From assembly GCF_004005845.1 (NCBI RefSeq), contig NZ_SADE01000002.1, positions 124,421 through 188,420 of the forward strand: a stretch of DNA of 64,000 nucleotides, read 5' to 3'. Under the pieces are notes generated by a model. That model made no database searches and was not told where the DNA came from. It worked only from the letters and a program-made list of their open reading frames with translations. The position numbers were made by a program, and so were the translations under genes. The DNA is from Hwanghaeella grinnelliae (lineage in GTDB: Bacteria; Pseudomonadota; Alphaproteobacteria; UBA8366; Aestuariispiraceae). This document shows, in pieces, positions 27,280-35,422 of this stretch. The stretch's first letter is position 1. Every line of letters begins with the position of its first letter.

Positions 27280-27304
27280 TCAGGCACACCGGAAGGGCGT
27301 CTAA
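27268..27304. repeat. Short direct repeat around a stop codon
   Basis: AAGGGCGTCTAA occurs at 27268-27279, including the methyltransferase stop, and again at 27293-27304. The copies are 25 bp apart. It may be a small local duplication; no function is apparent. Confidence 0.6.
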
Positions 27305-27310
27305 ACGGAT

Positions 27311-28168
27311 TCACTCGCCCGCCTGGGCCAAATCCAGCGGTACCGGCGGTGCATAGTCCCGCCCGTTCTTCAGGCTGGGCACCATGCCGCGCACCTCATC
27401 GACGCGAGCCATGTCGAGATCGGCCAGGATAATTCCCTGGTCGGGACCGGCATCGGCCAACACCTCGCCCCAGGGGTCGATGATCAGTGAATGGCCATAG
27501 GTTTTACGCCCGTCCTCATGCTCGCCGCATTGCGCGGCCGCGATTACGAAGCATCCATTTTCGATGGCCCGGGCGCGCAGCAGCACATGCCAATGGGCTT
27601 TGCCCGTCGGCTGCGTGAAACAGGCCGGCATGGTCAACACCTTTGCCCCAGCCCCCGCCAAATCGCGGAACAGGGCCGGGAAGCGGACGTCGTAGCAAAC
27701 GCCCATGCCGTAACCGCCCCAAGGCGTTTCCGCCAGGACGGCATGCTCGCCGGGCCGGTAGGAAAAGCTTTCGCGATAGGATTCGGCGTTCTCAAGGTCC
27801 ACATCGAACATGTGAATCTTGTCGTATTTCGCGCGGATCGTGCCATCCGGCGCGATCAAGAACCCGCGATTGGCCAGCCTGTCGCCCTCTTCAGGGCGGA
27901 TCGCCAACGACCCCGCGTGGATCCAGATGCCGAGTTCCTTCGCCAAGGCGCGGAAGGCGGCAAGCGCGGGGTCTTCCGCTTCGGTCCTGACCTGCTTCTG
28001 CTGCTCTTCGCGGTTCTTCTGCACAAGATTGCAGATTTCAGGCAAACAAACCAAATCCGCGCCCTTCGCCGCAGCCTCCCGGATCATCGGGTCGATCAGG
28101 GCAATATTATCCTCCACACGGGGCTTGCCCGTGATCTGAACGCAGGCGACGCGGAGCGTATCGGTCAC
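27311..28168 (-). CDS. Carbon-nitrogen hydrolase (Nit1/Nit2-type nitrilase superfamily)
   Basis: A 285-residue amidase of the nitrilase superfamily. The Glu-Lys-Cys triad is present: Glu44 (CLPEICN), Lys117 (KYDKIHMFDVD) and Cys158 (GVCYDVRFPALFRDL). Sequence context resembles Nit1/Nit2 proteins, which hydrolyse deaminated glutathione or act as omega-amidase. The gene starts with GTG 28168 and overlaps the grxC stop by 4 bp, so the two are translationally coupled. The link to glutaredoxin supports, but does not prove, a role in repairing deaminated glutathione. Confidence 0.92.
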   Translation of the reverse strand: MTDTLRVACVQITGKPRVEDNIALIDPMIREAAAKGADLVCLPEICNLVQKNREEQQKQVRTEAEDPALAAFRALAKELGIWIHAGSLAIRPEEGDRLANRGFLIAPDGTIRAKYDKIHMFDVDLENAESYRESFSYRPGEHAVLAETPWGGYGMGVCYDVRFPALFRDLAGAGAKVLTMPACFTQPTGKAHWHVLLRARAIENGCFVIAAAQCGEHEDGRKTYGHSLIIDPWGEVLADAGPDQGIILADLDMARVDEVRGMVPSLKNGRDYAPPVPLDLAQAGE

Positions 28169-28431
28169 GCGGCCTGACCTTTCAGCAAATCATCGAGCTT
28201 GCCTTGCTGCTCAAGCTCCATCAGGTCCGTGCAACCGCCGACATGGGTGTCATCGACAAAGATCTGCGGCACCGTGCGGCCACCCTTGGACCGTTCGGCC
28301 ATCTCGTCCTTCCGGCCCGCATCGGTCCAGATATTGTATTCCGTATAGGTCACGCCCTTCTTATCCAGCAGCTTTTTCGCCTGATAGCAGAAGCCGCACA
28401 TGGGGCGGGTGTAGAGTTCGACCTTGGCCAT
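28165..28431 (-). CDS. grxC: Glutaredoxin 3
   Basis: An 88-residue thiol-disulfide oxidoreductase using glutathione. The active site is Cys12-Gly-Phe-Cys15 (RPMCGFCYQAKKLL); dithiol glutaredoxins usually carry CPYC, so CGFC is a mixture of the dithiol and the monothiol CGFS forms. The TVPQIFVDDTHVGGCTDL segment contains the cis-Pro and the glutathione-binding GG. The start is ATG 28431; the frame extends to 28449 with no better signal. It overlaps the nitrilase gene by 4 bp. Confidence 0.94.
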   Translation of the reverse strand: MAKVELYTRPMCGFCYQAKKLLDKKGVTYTEYNIWTDAGRKDEMAERSKGGRTVPQIFVDDTHVGGCTDLMELEQQGKLDDLLKGQAA

Positions 28432-28614
28432 ACTTTTCCGTCCTTTCATCTGGAAGCCACCTGAACACTGCCTTCAGCGCGTCAAAAGCGGCACCGTAAA
28501 ATTCTTTCCTGATTCGAGATATGGCGTATCGGGCGCAAGAATCAAAGATGCGCAACATTCACAGGTTCATCAACCGTAACGAAAGGGCCGCCGACAAAAT
28601 CAGGCTTTCGCCGC

Positions 28615-29391
28615 TCAGTGCCGCGGCCGAAGCACCCGGGCAACCGTGATCACATCGACAAACTTAACCCCCGCACGGCGCAGGACGCGGGCACATTCCT
28701 CCACCGTTGCGCCGGTCGTGAAAACGTCATCCACCAGCAGGACGCGTTTGCCGTCCAATTGTCCGCGATACTTCGCCCGGACCGCGAAAGCGCCCCGTAC
28801 ATTGCGGGACCGCGCCAGACGCGACAAATGCCCCTGCGTCGGCGTGGCGCGGATACGTTCCAACAAATCCAAGGCCGGGCGATGCCCGGTTCCCTGGGTC
28901 ATACCGGCGGCCAGCAAGCCCGCCTGATTGAACCGGCGCCGGAAAAGACGACTGCGGTGCATCGGCACCGGCGCAACGATATCCGCGTTCCGGATCAGGC
29001 CATCCCCGGCGCGGCGGAGCCAACCGCCCAACAAGGGTGCAATATCCGTCCGGTCGCCATGCTTCAGGTTCAACAGAAGCGATTTACTGAATTCGTCATA
29101 GGCCAGAACCGCCCTTGCCCGGTCATAGCGCGGGGCCGACGCCTCACAAGCGGCACAGAGCGTGCCGCCCGGCAGATCGATGTCGAAAGGCAAGCCGCAG
29201 CATTCGCAGCATGGGCCGGCAAGGAAATGCAGGTTCCGCCAGGCATCCGCGGAGACACCGGGCGCGCCTGAGATCAGGGCGCCGGTTTCCGGGCAGCGGG
29301 GCGGCAGCAACAAGTCCAACCCCGCCCGCGCCGCATCGGCAAGCTGACCGGAGAGGGAAACCGACATACCGATTTCCCGCCGCCCCTCCAT
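28615..29391 (-). CDS. comF: ComF family phosphoribosyltransferase-like protein
   Basis: A 258-residue protein with an N-terminal double zinc-finger segment (CPETGAL, GPCCECCGLPF, LCAACEASAPRYDRARAV) and a C-terminal PRTase domain with the PRPP loop RVLLVDDVFTTGATVEEC. In naturally competent bacteria ComF acts in DNA uptake; in others its role is uncertain. RLFRRRFNQAGLLA matches the family's RGFNQA motif. The start is ATG 29391, only 3 bp after the rhodanese gene stop; ATG 29367 is an alternative. It is divergent from nothing close, and 183 bp separate it from grxC downstream. Confidence 0.9.
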   Translation of the reverse strand: MEGRREIGMSVSLSGQLADAARAGLDLLLPPRCPETGALISGAPGVSADAWRNLHFLAGPCCECCGLPFDIDLPGGTLCAACEASAPRYDRARAVLAYDEFSKSLLLNLKHGDRTDIAPLLGGWLRRAGDGLIRNADIVAPVPMHRSRLFRRRFNQAGLLAAGMTQGTGHRPALDLLERIRATPTQGHLSRLARSRNVRGAFAVRAKYRGQLDGKRVLLVDDVFTTGATVEECARVLRRAGVKFVDVITVARVLRPRH

Positions 29392-29394
29392 GGT

Positions 29395-30996
29395 TTAGCC
29401 CGCCGGGAATTGCGGGAAAATCATGGTCTGATCCCGCTCCAACTGCTCAACCAGGGCCACTTCCCAATCGAGATAGGCTTTCATTGCCTGCTCGACCCCG
29501 TGGTCACGGTCATAGGGTTTGAAATACAGATCGTCCGCCGGCAGCGGCGCAACCGTGTTCTCCAAACCCGTTTCCAGCGCGCCGCCGGCCGCAACCCAAG
29601 CATCGTGACCGCCGGTCAGGACGCGTACGTCCTTCGCGCCCAGGGCCAGCAAGTCGCCGGCGGCCAGCCGCGACAAACGGTCGTCGCGGCTGCTGACCAC
29701 GATCGGCGTGTCACCGACCGCTGCGCGGTCCAAATCGCGCGCCAAGGTGCTTCGGATCGCCCATTTCGACCCGGCGATATGGCCCTTGCGGTATTTTACG
29801 CTGTTGGACAGATCCAGGACCAAGGCGCCATCCAGTGCCTTCAATTCCGCCGCCGTCACCGTGTCGACGGCTGCCGCGTCGGCTTCCGGCACCGGGGGAG
29901 CATAGGGACCCGTTTCGAACGGGCCGTCGCCCAGTCCGCCTTCCAGGACATAAACATCTTCCCAACCCATCTGGATCAGCCAACTGGCGGTCATGCGCGC
30001 CCGGACTTCCACATCGTCGACCAGCACGATGCGGGCCTTGAGCACGCCAACATAGGTGTCGGTCGCCTGAACCAACTGCCCGCCCGGCGCATAGGCCGCG
30101 CCCGGCAGGTGACCAGCGGCGTATTCCTCAGGCGAGCGGACATCGATAAGGAAGGTCGTGCGGGACGTATCCGCAAGCCAGCCATCCGCCGTTGCCTTGT
30201 CCACGGAACGGACGCCAAAGCGCTGCGATACGCGGCCCACGGCATCCTTGGCCCAGGCGATGGTATCGTCGGATGGGGCGTTTACGGTACGGGTCGCGCC
30301 CTTTTCCAATTTCAAACCAGCCAGATACCAGCCCATGGTGCCGTCCTTCAAGGCGACAACCTTGTTCGGCAGGCCGGCATTGACCAGCGATTGGCAACCG
30401 ATGATCGACCGTGTCCGCCCCGCGCAATTGACCACCACCAGGGTGTCGTCGCTGGGGATGACCTCCTTCGCGCGGTAGACCAGTTCAGCGCCCGGCGCGT
30501 CGATCCCGCCCGGAATGTTCATGGCGTTGTATTCATCCATCGGCCGACTATCGAGGACGACCAGGTCCTGTCCCTCGTCCATCAGTTTCTTCAGGTCCGC
30601 CGCCTCGATCCGCGGCGTGTCGTAGGTATGTTCGATGAATTCGCCGAAGACCTTGGACGGCACGTTCAATCCGCTGAAGAGTTCCAGTCCGGCATCCGCC
30701 CAGGCCTTCGATCCGCCCGGCAATGTATGCACATTGCTATATCCGGCAGCGGTGGCCAGGGCGACGGCCTTTTCCAGCCGGTCGGACTCATCATCCATCA
30801 ACACGAAACGGACGCCGGTATTGGGGACGAGTTGGCGCAGCATTATCTCGAACAAGGACAGCGGAATATTTACGGCGCGCAGGATATGACTGGCGCCGAA
30901 GGGGCCTTCTTCCCGTGTGTCTATCAGCGCGATTTCATCGTCATCCAACAAAGCGGCCCGAAGCCAGGATGCGTCTACCTGCGTTACCGTCATCAT
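29395..30996 (-). CDS. Four-domain rhodanese-like sulfurtransferase
   Basis: A 533-residue protein made of four rhodanese-homology domains at about residues 5-105, 128-230, 265-355 and 378-475. Only the second has a catalytic cysteine, Cys191 in VVNCAGRTRSIIG. The other three loops read LMDDESDR, LVDDVEVRA and VVSSRDDRL, with no cysteine. A short C-terminal extension (FKPYDRDHG to the end) is outside the repeats. No signal peptide is seen, so it is probably cytosolic. It would transfer sulfane sulfur to an unknown acceptor. Two ATGs (30996 and 30993) follow GGGAGGA; spacing favours 30993. It lies 3 bp from comF. Confidence 0.88.
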   Translation of the reverse strand: MMTVTQVDASWLRAALLDDDEIALIDTREEGPFGASHILRAVNIPLSLFEIMLRQLVPNTGVRFVLMDDESDRLEKAVALATAAGYSNVHTLPGGSKAWADAGLELFSGLNVPSKVFGEFIEHTYDTPRIEAADLKKLMDEGQDLVVLDSRPMDEYNAMNIPGGIDAPGAELVYRAKEVIPSDDTLVVVNCAGRTRSIIGCQSLVNAGLPNKVVALKDGTMGWYLAGLKLEKGATRTVNAPSDDTIAWAKDAVGRVSQRFGVRSVDKATADGWLADTSRTTFLIDVRSPEEYAAGHLPGAAYAPGGQLVQATDTYVGVLKARIVLVDDVEVRARMTASWLIQMGWEDVYVLEGGLGDGPFETGPYAPPVPEADAAAVDTVTAAELKALDGALVLDLSNSVKYRKGHIAGSKWAIRSTLARDLDRAAVGDTPIVVSSRDDRLSRLAAGDLLALGAKDVRVLTGGHDAWVAAGGALETGLENTVAPLPADDLYFKPYDRDHGVEQAMKAYLDWEVALVEQLERDQTMIFPQFPAG

Positions 30997-31137
30997 TCCT
31001 CCCTAAGCCCCTTGAGGCGGGTGTGTGTTCCGTTTACGAGCCCGCACTGTATGGCCTCGACAAATCGCGGACAAGAATGGCGGGCTTTCCGGATTGTGGG
31101 GTTTGCCGTGGACCTATGATAAGCCATATAAGGCTGC

Positions 31138-32067
31138 ATGAACGGCCCCCAATTCGATCAAATCACCGTCTTCGACAGGGAACAGGTCCGGCGTAACAGA
31201 GACCGGGCCGCGCCCGGCTTCGACGATGTCGACTTCCTGGTTCGCGAATCCGCCGACCGGTTGACGGACAGGCTGCGGGACATTGCGCGCCTGTTTCCCG
31301 CGGCCCTCGACCTTGGCTGCCGAACAGGCCTGCTGTCAGACTTTGTGACCGGCATGAACGGCATACAAACCCTGATCCAGGCGGACCTTTCACCAGGGAT
31401 GGCTGCACGGGCGGATCGCGGCGACCGCCCCGCCGTCGCCGCGGACGAAGAATGGCTGCCCTTCGCCGAGGAAAGCTTCGACCTTGTCCTCAGCAATCTT
31501 TCCCTTCATTGGGTCAACGACCTGCCCGGCGCGCTTATTCAGATCAACCGGGCCTTGAAAGCGGATGGCTTGTTCCTGGGCGCCATGCTGGGCGGCGAGA
31601 CGTTGAAGGAATTGCGCGACGTGATGGCCCTGGCCGAAGTGGAACTGCGCGACGGGTTGAGCCCGCGCATCTCCCCCTTCGCGGATCTGCGCGACGCGGG
31701 CGCCCTGATGCAACGCGCCGGTTTCGCGCTGCCCGTGATCGACAGCGACACGATCACCGTGACCTACGGCAACCCGCTGACCCTGATGCAGGAATTGCGG
31801 AAAATGGGCGAAGGCAATGCCGTGGCGGAACGCAGCCGCCGGCCCTTGGGCCGGGACATCCTGATGCGCGCGGCGGAATTGTACGCCGAACGCTATGCCG
31901 GACCGGATGGCCGGGTGCCCGCGACCTTCGAAATCATTTATCTACACGGCTGGGCGCCGCACGAGACGCAGCAAAAACCCTTGCGGCCGGGTTCGGCGCG
32001 CAACAGATTGGCAGCCGCCCTTGGCGCGGAAGAACAATCGGCCGGCGAAAAGCCGAACGGAACTTAA
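31138..32067 (+). CDS. SAM-dependent methyltransferase, NDUFAF5/BioC-like
   Basis: A 309-residue methyltransferase. The N-terminus FDREQVRRNRDRAA, motif I AALDLGCRTGLL near 55, LVLSNLSLHWVNDLPGAL near 122, and the C-terminal EIIYLHGWAPHETQQKPLRPGSA match the NDUFAF5 (C20orf7) family. In mitochondria NDUFAF5 hydroxylates an arginine of a complex I subunit during assembly, so a complex I assembly role in this bacterium is plausible but inferred. BioC is the main alternative; no biotin genes are nearby. It is divergent from the rhodanese gene and is followed 8 bp later by a membrane protein. Confidence 0.86.
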   Translation: MNGPQFDQITVFDREQVRRNRDRAAPGFDDVDFLVRESADRLTDRLRDIARLFPAALDLGCRTGLLSDFVTGMNGIQTLIQADLSPGMAARADRGDRPAVAADEEWLPFAEESFDLVLSNLSLHWVNDLPGALIQINRALKADGLFLGAMLGGETLKELRDVMALAEVELRDGLSPRISPFADLRDAGALMQRAGFALPVIDSDTITVTYGNPLTLMQELRKMGEGNAVAERSRRPLGRDILMRAAELYAERYAGPDGRVPATFEIIYLHGWAPHETQQKPLRPGSARNRLAAALGAEEQSAGEKPNGT

Positions 32068-32075
32068 GGTTCGTG

Positions 32076-32957
32076 ATGACCAAACTCGCCGTAGCATCAA
32101 TTCTGACGGAAGCCATCCGGACCGTATGGGCCGAGCGGAGCGATTTCGCGCGGATTGCCGTCATCCCCGCCGTGGCACTGGCTTTCAACGTCATCGCGCT
32201 GCAGGTCTATCAGCTCTCTGCCATCCTGGACGGCGGCATGACACTGCCCGATAGGCCTTCGATCGCGGATGCGCACGAGCTGGCTACGCGGCTTCTGGAC
32301 GAGAATGGCAGCTTCTTCCTGATCGCACTGATCTTCATGTTCCTGGGCTTCGTGATCGTGTGTTTCTTTGCCTGCGCCTGGCATTTTCGGATCTTGCGCC
32401 CGCAACAGGGAAAAACGGTGCGGGAAGCACTTAGATGGGATCCGGCCAAGGGTCGATTCATCTTGATGGCGATCCTTCTGGGGGCCATCCAGATCGCCGT
32501 TCAATTCGCAACCTCCCTGGTGTCGGGTTTCGTCGGCGTTACGATTTTGGGGGCTGTGCCCGGCCTTGCCTATGCAGTCGTGCCGATCCTACTGGTCGTC
32601 CCCTATGGCGTGGCTATCTATGTGATGCTGCGCTTCGCGATGGTCCTGCCCGCCGCGGCGGTAGGGGACAATCTGACCCTGCAGGAATCATGGCGATTGA
32701 CCAAAGGGAACGGTCTTGCGCTGATGGGCTTGGCGATGCTGGTTCTGTTCGGTGTGATTGTCGCGATGGTGGCGATTTTCCTACCGGTCAGCGTGATCTT
32801 TTCGCTGCTGGCCTTCATTTCGCCGGGATTGCTGACGATGATGCTTTTGATGCAATTGCTGCTGTGCAGCCAATTCATCCTGGGCGCCGGGATTTGGGTT
32901 ACCGCCCTGTCCCTCACCTATCGGCAACTTAGCCACCCCGCATCGGGGCAAAGCTGA
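32076..32957 (+). CDS. Multi-pass membrane protein, function unknown
   Basis: A 293-residue integral membrane protein with about six hydrophobic segments, including FARIAVIPAVALAFNVIAL, FFLIALIFMFLGFVIVCFFA, VVPILLVVPYGVAIYVML and MGLAMLVLFGVIVAMVAIF. Between the last helices is MVLPAAAVGDNLTLQESWRLTKGN, a pattern seen in YciC/glycerophosphodiester-phosphodiesterase-type membrane domains. I cannot name it more precisely. The start ATG 32076 is 8 bp after the methyltransferase stop with TTAAGG ahead; the open frame upstream is an alternative reading of that gene. It is probably co-transcribed with it. Confidence 0.75.
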   Translation: MTKLAVASILTEAIRTVWAERSDFARIAVIPAVALAFNVIALQVYQLSAILDGGMTLPDRPSIADAHELATRLLDENGSFFLIALIFMFLGFVIVCFFACAWHFRILRPQQGKTVREALRWDPAKGRFILMAILLGAIQIAVQFATSLVSGFVGVTILGAVPGLAYAVVPILLVVPYGVAIYVMLRFAMVLPAAAVGDNLTLQESWRLTKGNGLALMGLAMLVLFGVIVAMVAIFLPVSVIFSLLAFISPGLLTMMLLMQLLLCSQFILGAGIWVTALSLTYRQLSHPASGQS

Positions 32958-32964
32958 CCCATCC

Positions 32965-33417
32965 CTATAGCAGGTCCCGAAGCATCGCGATCAACGGAAT
33001 GTCGGCCGGCGGCATCGGATAGTCTTTCATTTTGACCGGCCGAACCCAGGCCAGTTCTTGACCTTCCTTAGGCACCGGGTCGCCCTGCCAGACACGGCAG
33101 GCATAGAGCGGCATCAACAGATGCATGTCGTCATAGGCATGGCTGGCGAAGGTCAGCGGCGCCAAGCAGCTTTGCCGCGTGTCGATGTCCAGCTCTTCCT
33201 TCAACTCGCGGATCAAGGCCTGTTCCGGCGTCTCGCCGGCGTCGACCTTGCCGCCCGGAAACTCCCACAGACCTGCCATTTTCTTGCCCGGTGGCCGTTT
33301 GGCGATCAAGACCCGGCCGTCGACATCGACCAGGGCAACGGCAACCACAAGCACGACCGGCCTCTCGCCCGCGGTCTCAGCCCGTTCGCCTGCCTGCCAG
33401 CACCCGCTTTCCATCAT
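32965..33417 (-). CDS. mutT: 8-oxo-dGTP diphosphatase, MutT-type Nudix hydrolase
   Basis: MutT removes oxidised dGTP from the nucleotide pool to prevent A-to-C mutations. The 150-residue protein carries an exact Nudix box, GGKVDAGETPEQALIRELKEEL (positions about 71-92, given here as the box start GGKVDAGE and end RELKEEL). VLIAKRPPGKKMAGLWEFPGG precedes it, the MutT-specific region. The start ATG 33417 overlaps the GNAT stop (ATGA). It belongs to the argJ-GNAT-mutT minus-strand run, the same order seen in other alphaproteobacteria. Confidence 0.92.
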   Translation of the reverse strand: MMESGCWQAGERAETAGERPVVLVVAVALVDVDGRVLIAKRPPGKKMAGLWEFPGGKVDAGETPEQALIRELKEELDIDTRQSCLAPLTFASHAYDDMHLLMPLYACRVWQGDPVPKEGQELAWVRPVKMKDYPMPPADIPLIAMLRDLL

Positions 33418-33992
33418 GCTTCACCCTTCAATGACGCCCAAACCGCCCGGTCGATAGAGTAGGCAAGAACGGGAACGATACCGCCACGGGCCGGCGCATC
33501 CATTGTCGATGGCCCGAGGTCGACAAAACCCAATTTCCGCAACACACCGGCGGAGGCCTCGTTCGCTTCGAACACATTCGCCCGCACGACGTCTACCCCC
33601 AGAGCCTCGAAGCCGAAATCCAGCGCGGCCCGGGCGGCTTCCGTCATATAGCCGCACCCCCAATAGTCGCGTCCCAGGTAATACCCAATCTCGGCATGTC
33701 CGGGGTCGTCTTCGATTTCCAGGCTGACCGCGCCAATGAGACTGTCGTCCCCCCGCACCGTCACGGCGAAGAGCAGGCTTCTTCCCTGGTCCCGAAGGCG
33801 TTCGTTATCCCGGAGCCATTCTTCCGCCATCTTGCGTTCATAGGGATGCGGTATGCGCGCCGTCCATTTGGCGACCGACAGATCGGAAACAAGGTTGAAA
33901 ACAGTGCCGACATCCGACATCCGGAAGCGCCGCATGCGAAGACGCGGCGTTTCCAGCACGGGAACGTCACTGAAAGTCGGCGGCCACGTCAC
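33414..33992 (-). CDS. GNAT family N-acetyltransferase (RimJ/RimL-like)
   Basis: A 192-residue acetyltransferase of the RimJ/RimL branch. It starts PVLETPRLRMRRFRMSDV, as these enzymes do, and contains the acetyl-CoA-binding region EIGYYLGRDYWGCGYMTEAARAAL (visible parts GYYLGRDYW and GYMTEAARAAL), then VFEANEASAGVLRKLGFV. The start is GTG 33992. It begins 6 bp after argJ and overlaps mutT by 4 bp, so it is translated within that operon. The acceptor could be a ribosomal protein N-terminus or a small molecule; it cannot be told from sequence. Confidence 0.9.
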   Translation of the reverse strand: MTWPPTFSDVPVLETPRLRMRRFRMSDVGTVFNLVSDLSVAKWTARIPHPYERKMAEEWLRDNERLRDQGRSLLFAVTVRGDDSLIGAVSLEIEDDPGHAEIGYYLGRDYWGCGYMTEAARAALDFGFEALGVDVVRANVFEANEASAGVLRKLGFVDLGPSTMDAPARGGIVPVLAYSIDRAVWASLKGEA

Positions 33993-33998
33993 GCTGCA

Positions 33999-35237
33999 CT
34001 AGCTTCGGTAATCGGCGTTGATAGCGATATAGCCATGTGTGAGATCGCAGGTCCAAACGCGGGCCGCCCCCTTGCCGAGGCCGAGGTCGATTTCGATATG
34101 GACCTCCGTGCCCTTCAGGTGTTCGGCGACCGGGGCCTCGTCATAATCTAAGACGCCCTCTCCCTTGTTGGCGATCGTGACGCCGCCCATGGCAATGGAA
34201 AGTTTGTCCCGGTCGGCCGGTTCGCCCGATTTGCCAACCGCCATGACCACCCGGCCCCAATTCGCGTCCTCGCCGGCAATAGCCGTTTTCACCAGAGGAG
34301 AATTGGCAACGGCCAAGCCAATACGCCGCGCCGATTTTTTGTTAGCCGCGCCCGTCACATCGATGGTGATGAACTTGCTGGCCCCTTCGCCATCCTTCAC
34401 CACCTGGGTGGCCAAATCGGTCAGAACCGCATCCAAGGCGGCCACGAAACCCTTCAGCCGCTTGTCGGATGGGGATGACGGCGGTTTGTTTCCGGCCTTG
34501 CCGGTCGCGGCCAGGATCAACGTGTCGCTGGTGGATGTATCGCCATCAACGGTTATCGAGTTGAAGGACCGGTCGGCCCCGTCTTTCAGGATCTTTTGAA
34601 GGATGGCGGACGGGACGTTCGCATCAGTGAACACGAAAGACAGCATGGTCGCCATATCCGGCGCGATCATGCCCGATCCCTTTGCGATCCCGGCGATCTT
34701 CACCTGCTTGCCGTCGATTTCAGCGGTCGCGGTCGCAAGCTTCGGAAATGTATCGGTGGTCATGATCGCGTTGGCGCTGTCATTCCAATTGTCGGGACCC
34801 AAGGCCTCGATCAAGGTCGGCATGACCGCACTGATCCGGTCGCCCGGTAACGGCACGCCGATGACACCGGTGGACGCCACCAGTACTTGCTTCGGTTTGC
34901 AGCCCAAAGCATCCGCCGCTGCCTGCACCATGTGTTTGGTGCCTTTTTCCCCGATCTTGCCGGTGAAGGCGTTGGAGTTGCCGGAATTGACGATGATGCC
35001 GCGGGCCTTGCCTTTGTCGAGAACGGTGCGGCACCAATCGACGGCGGAGGAACAGGTCTTGGACTTGGTCAAGACGCCCGCGACCTGCGTGCCCGGGGCA
35101 AGCTCGGCCAGGAAAACGTCGTTGCGGCCCTTGTATTTCACCCCTGCCGCGGCAGCGGCGATCCGAATACCGTCAATGGCCGGCAAGGCCGGAAACGATT
35201 TCGGCGCGAAAGGTGACTTTGGTGCGTCCCCACCCAT
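33999..35237 (-). CDS. argJ: Bifunctional glutamate N-acetyltransferase / amino-acid acetyltransferase
   Basis: ArgJ moves the acetyl group from N-acetylornithine to glutamate, closing the arginine cycle, and may also use acetyl-CoA. The 412-residue precursor cleaves itself; the nucleophile is Thr197 in IAPDMATMLSF, after KGSGM. Other motifs are ASTGVIGVPLP near 122, VDGDTSTSDT near 263 and GEDANWGRVVMAVGKSGEP. The start is ATG 35237. It heads the argJ-GNAT-mutT run. The parvulin gene lies 185 bp upstream on the same strand. Confidence 0.97.
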   Translation of the reverse strand: MGGDAPKSPFAPKSFPALPAIDGIRIAAAAAGVKYKGRNDVFLAELAPGTQVAGVLTKSKTCSSAVDWCRTVLDKGKARGIIVNSGNSNAFTGKIGEKGTKHMVQAAADALGCKPKQVLVASTGVIGVPLPGDRISAVMPTLIEALGPDNWNDSANAIMTTDTFPKLATATAEIDGKQVKIAGIAKGSGMIAPDMATMLSFVFTDANVPSAILQKILKDGADRSFNSITVDGDTSTSDTLILAATGKAGNKPPSSPSDKRLKGFVAALDAVLTDLATQVVKDGEGASKFITIDVTGAANKKSARRIGLAVANSPLVKTAIAGEDANWGRVVMAVGKSGEPADRDKLSIAMGGVTIANKGEGVLDYDEAPVAEHLKGTEVHIEIDLGLGKGAARVWTCDLTHGYIAINADYRS

Positions 35238-35422
35238 GTCGATCCCCTAATCCATCTTTTGCCGGTGGACCGCGGGCGGCAACTGAGCGACCCCGACCCC
35301 ACCGTATTTCGGTGCTAAGTAATCGGGCCAACGACGCTTCGCGTCAATGGGGTCTCACATCATGGACGGGACGCAATTTGCTGGAAGGACGCAGATTTCC
35401 ACGCACTCGGTCCCGCGAGCGA

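Noticed and set aside
29410-31119. A 569-codon plus-strand frame opposite the rhodanese gene
   Set aside because: The minus-strand rhodanese domains are clear, so this is a shadow frame.
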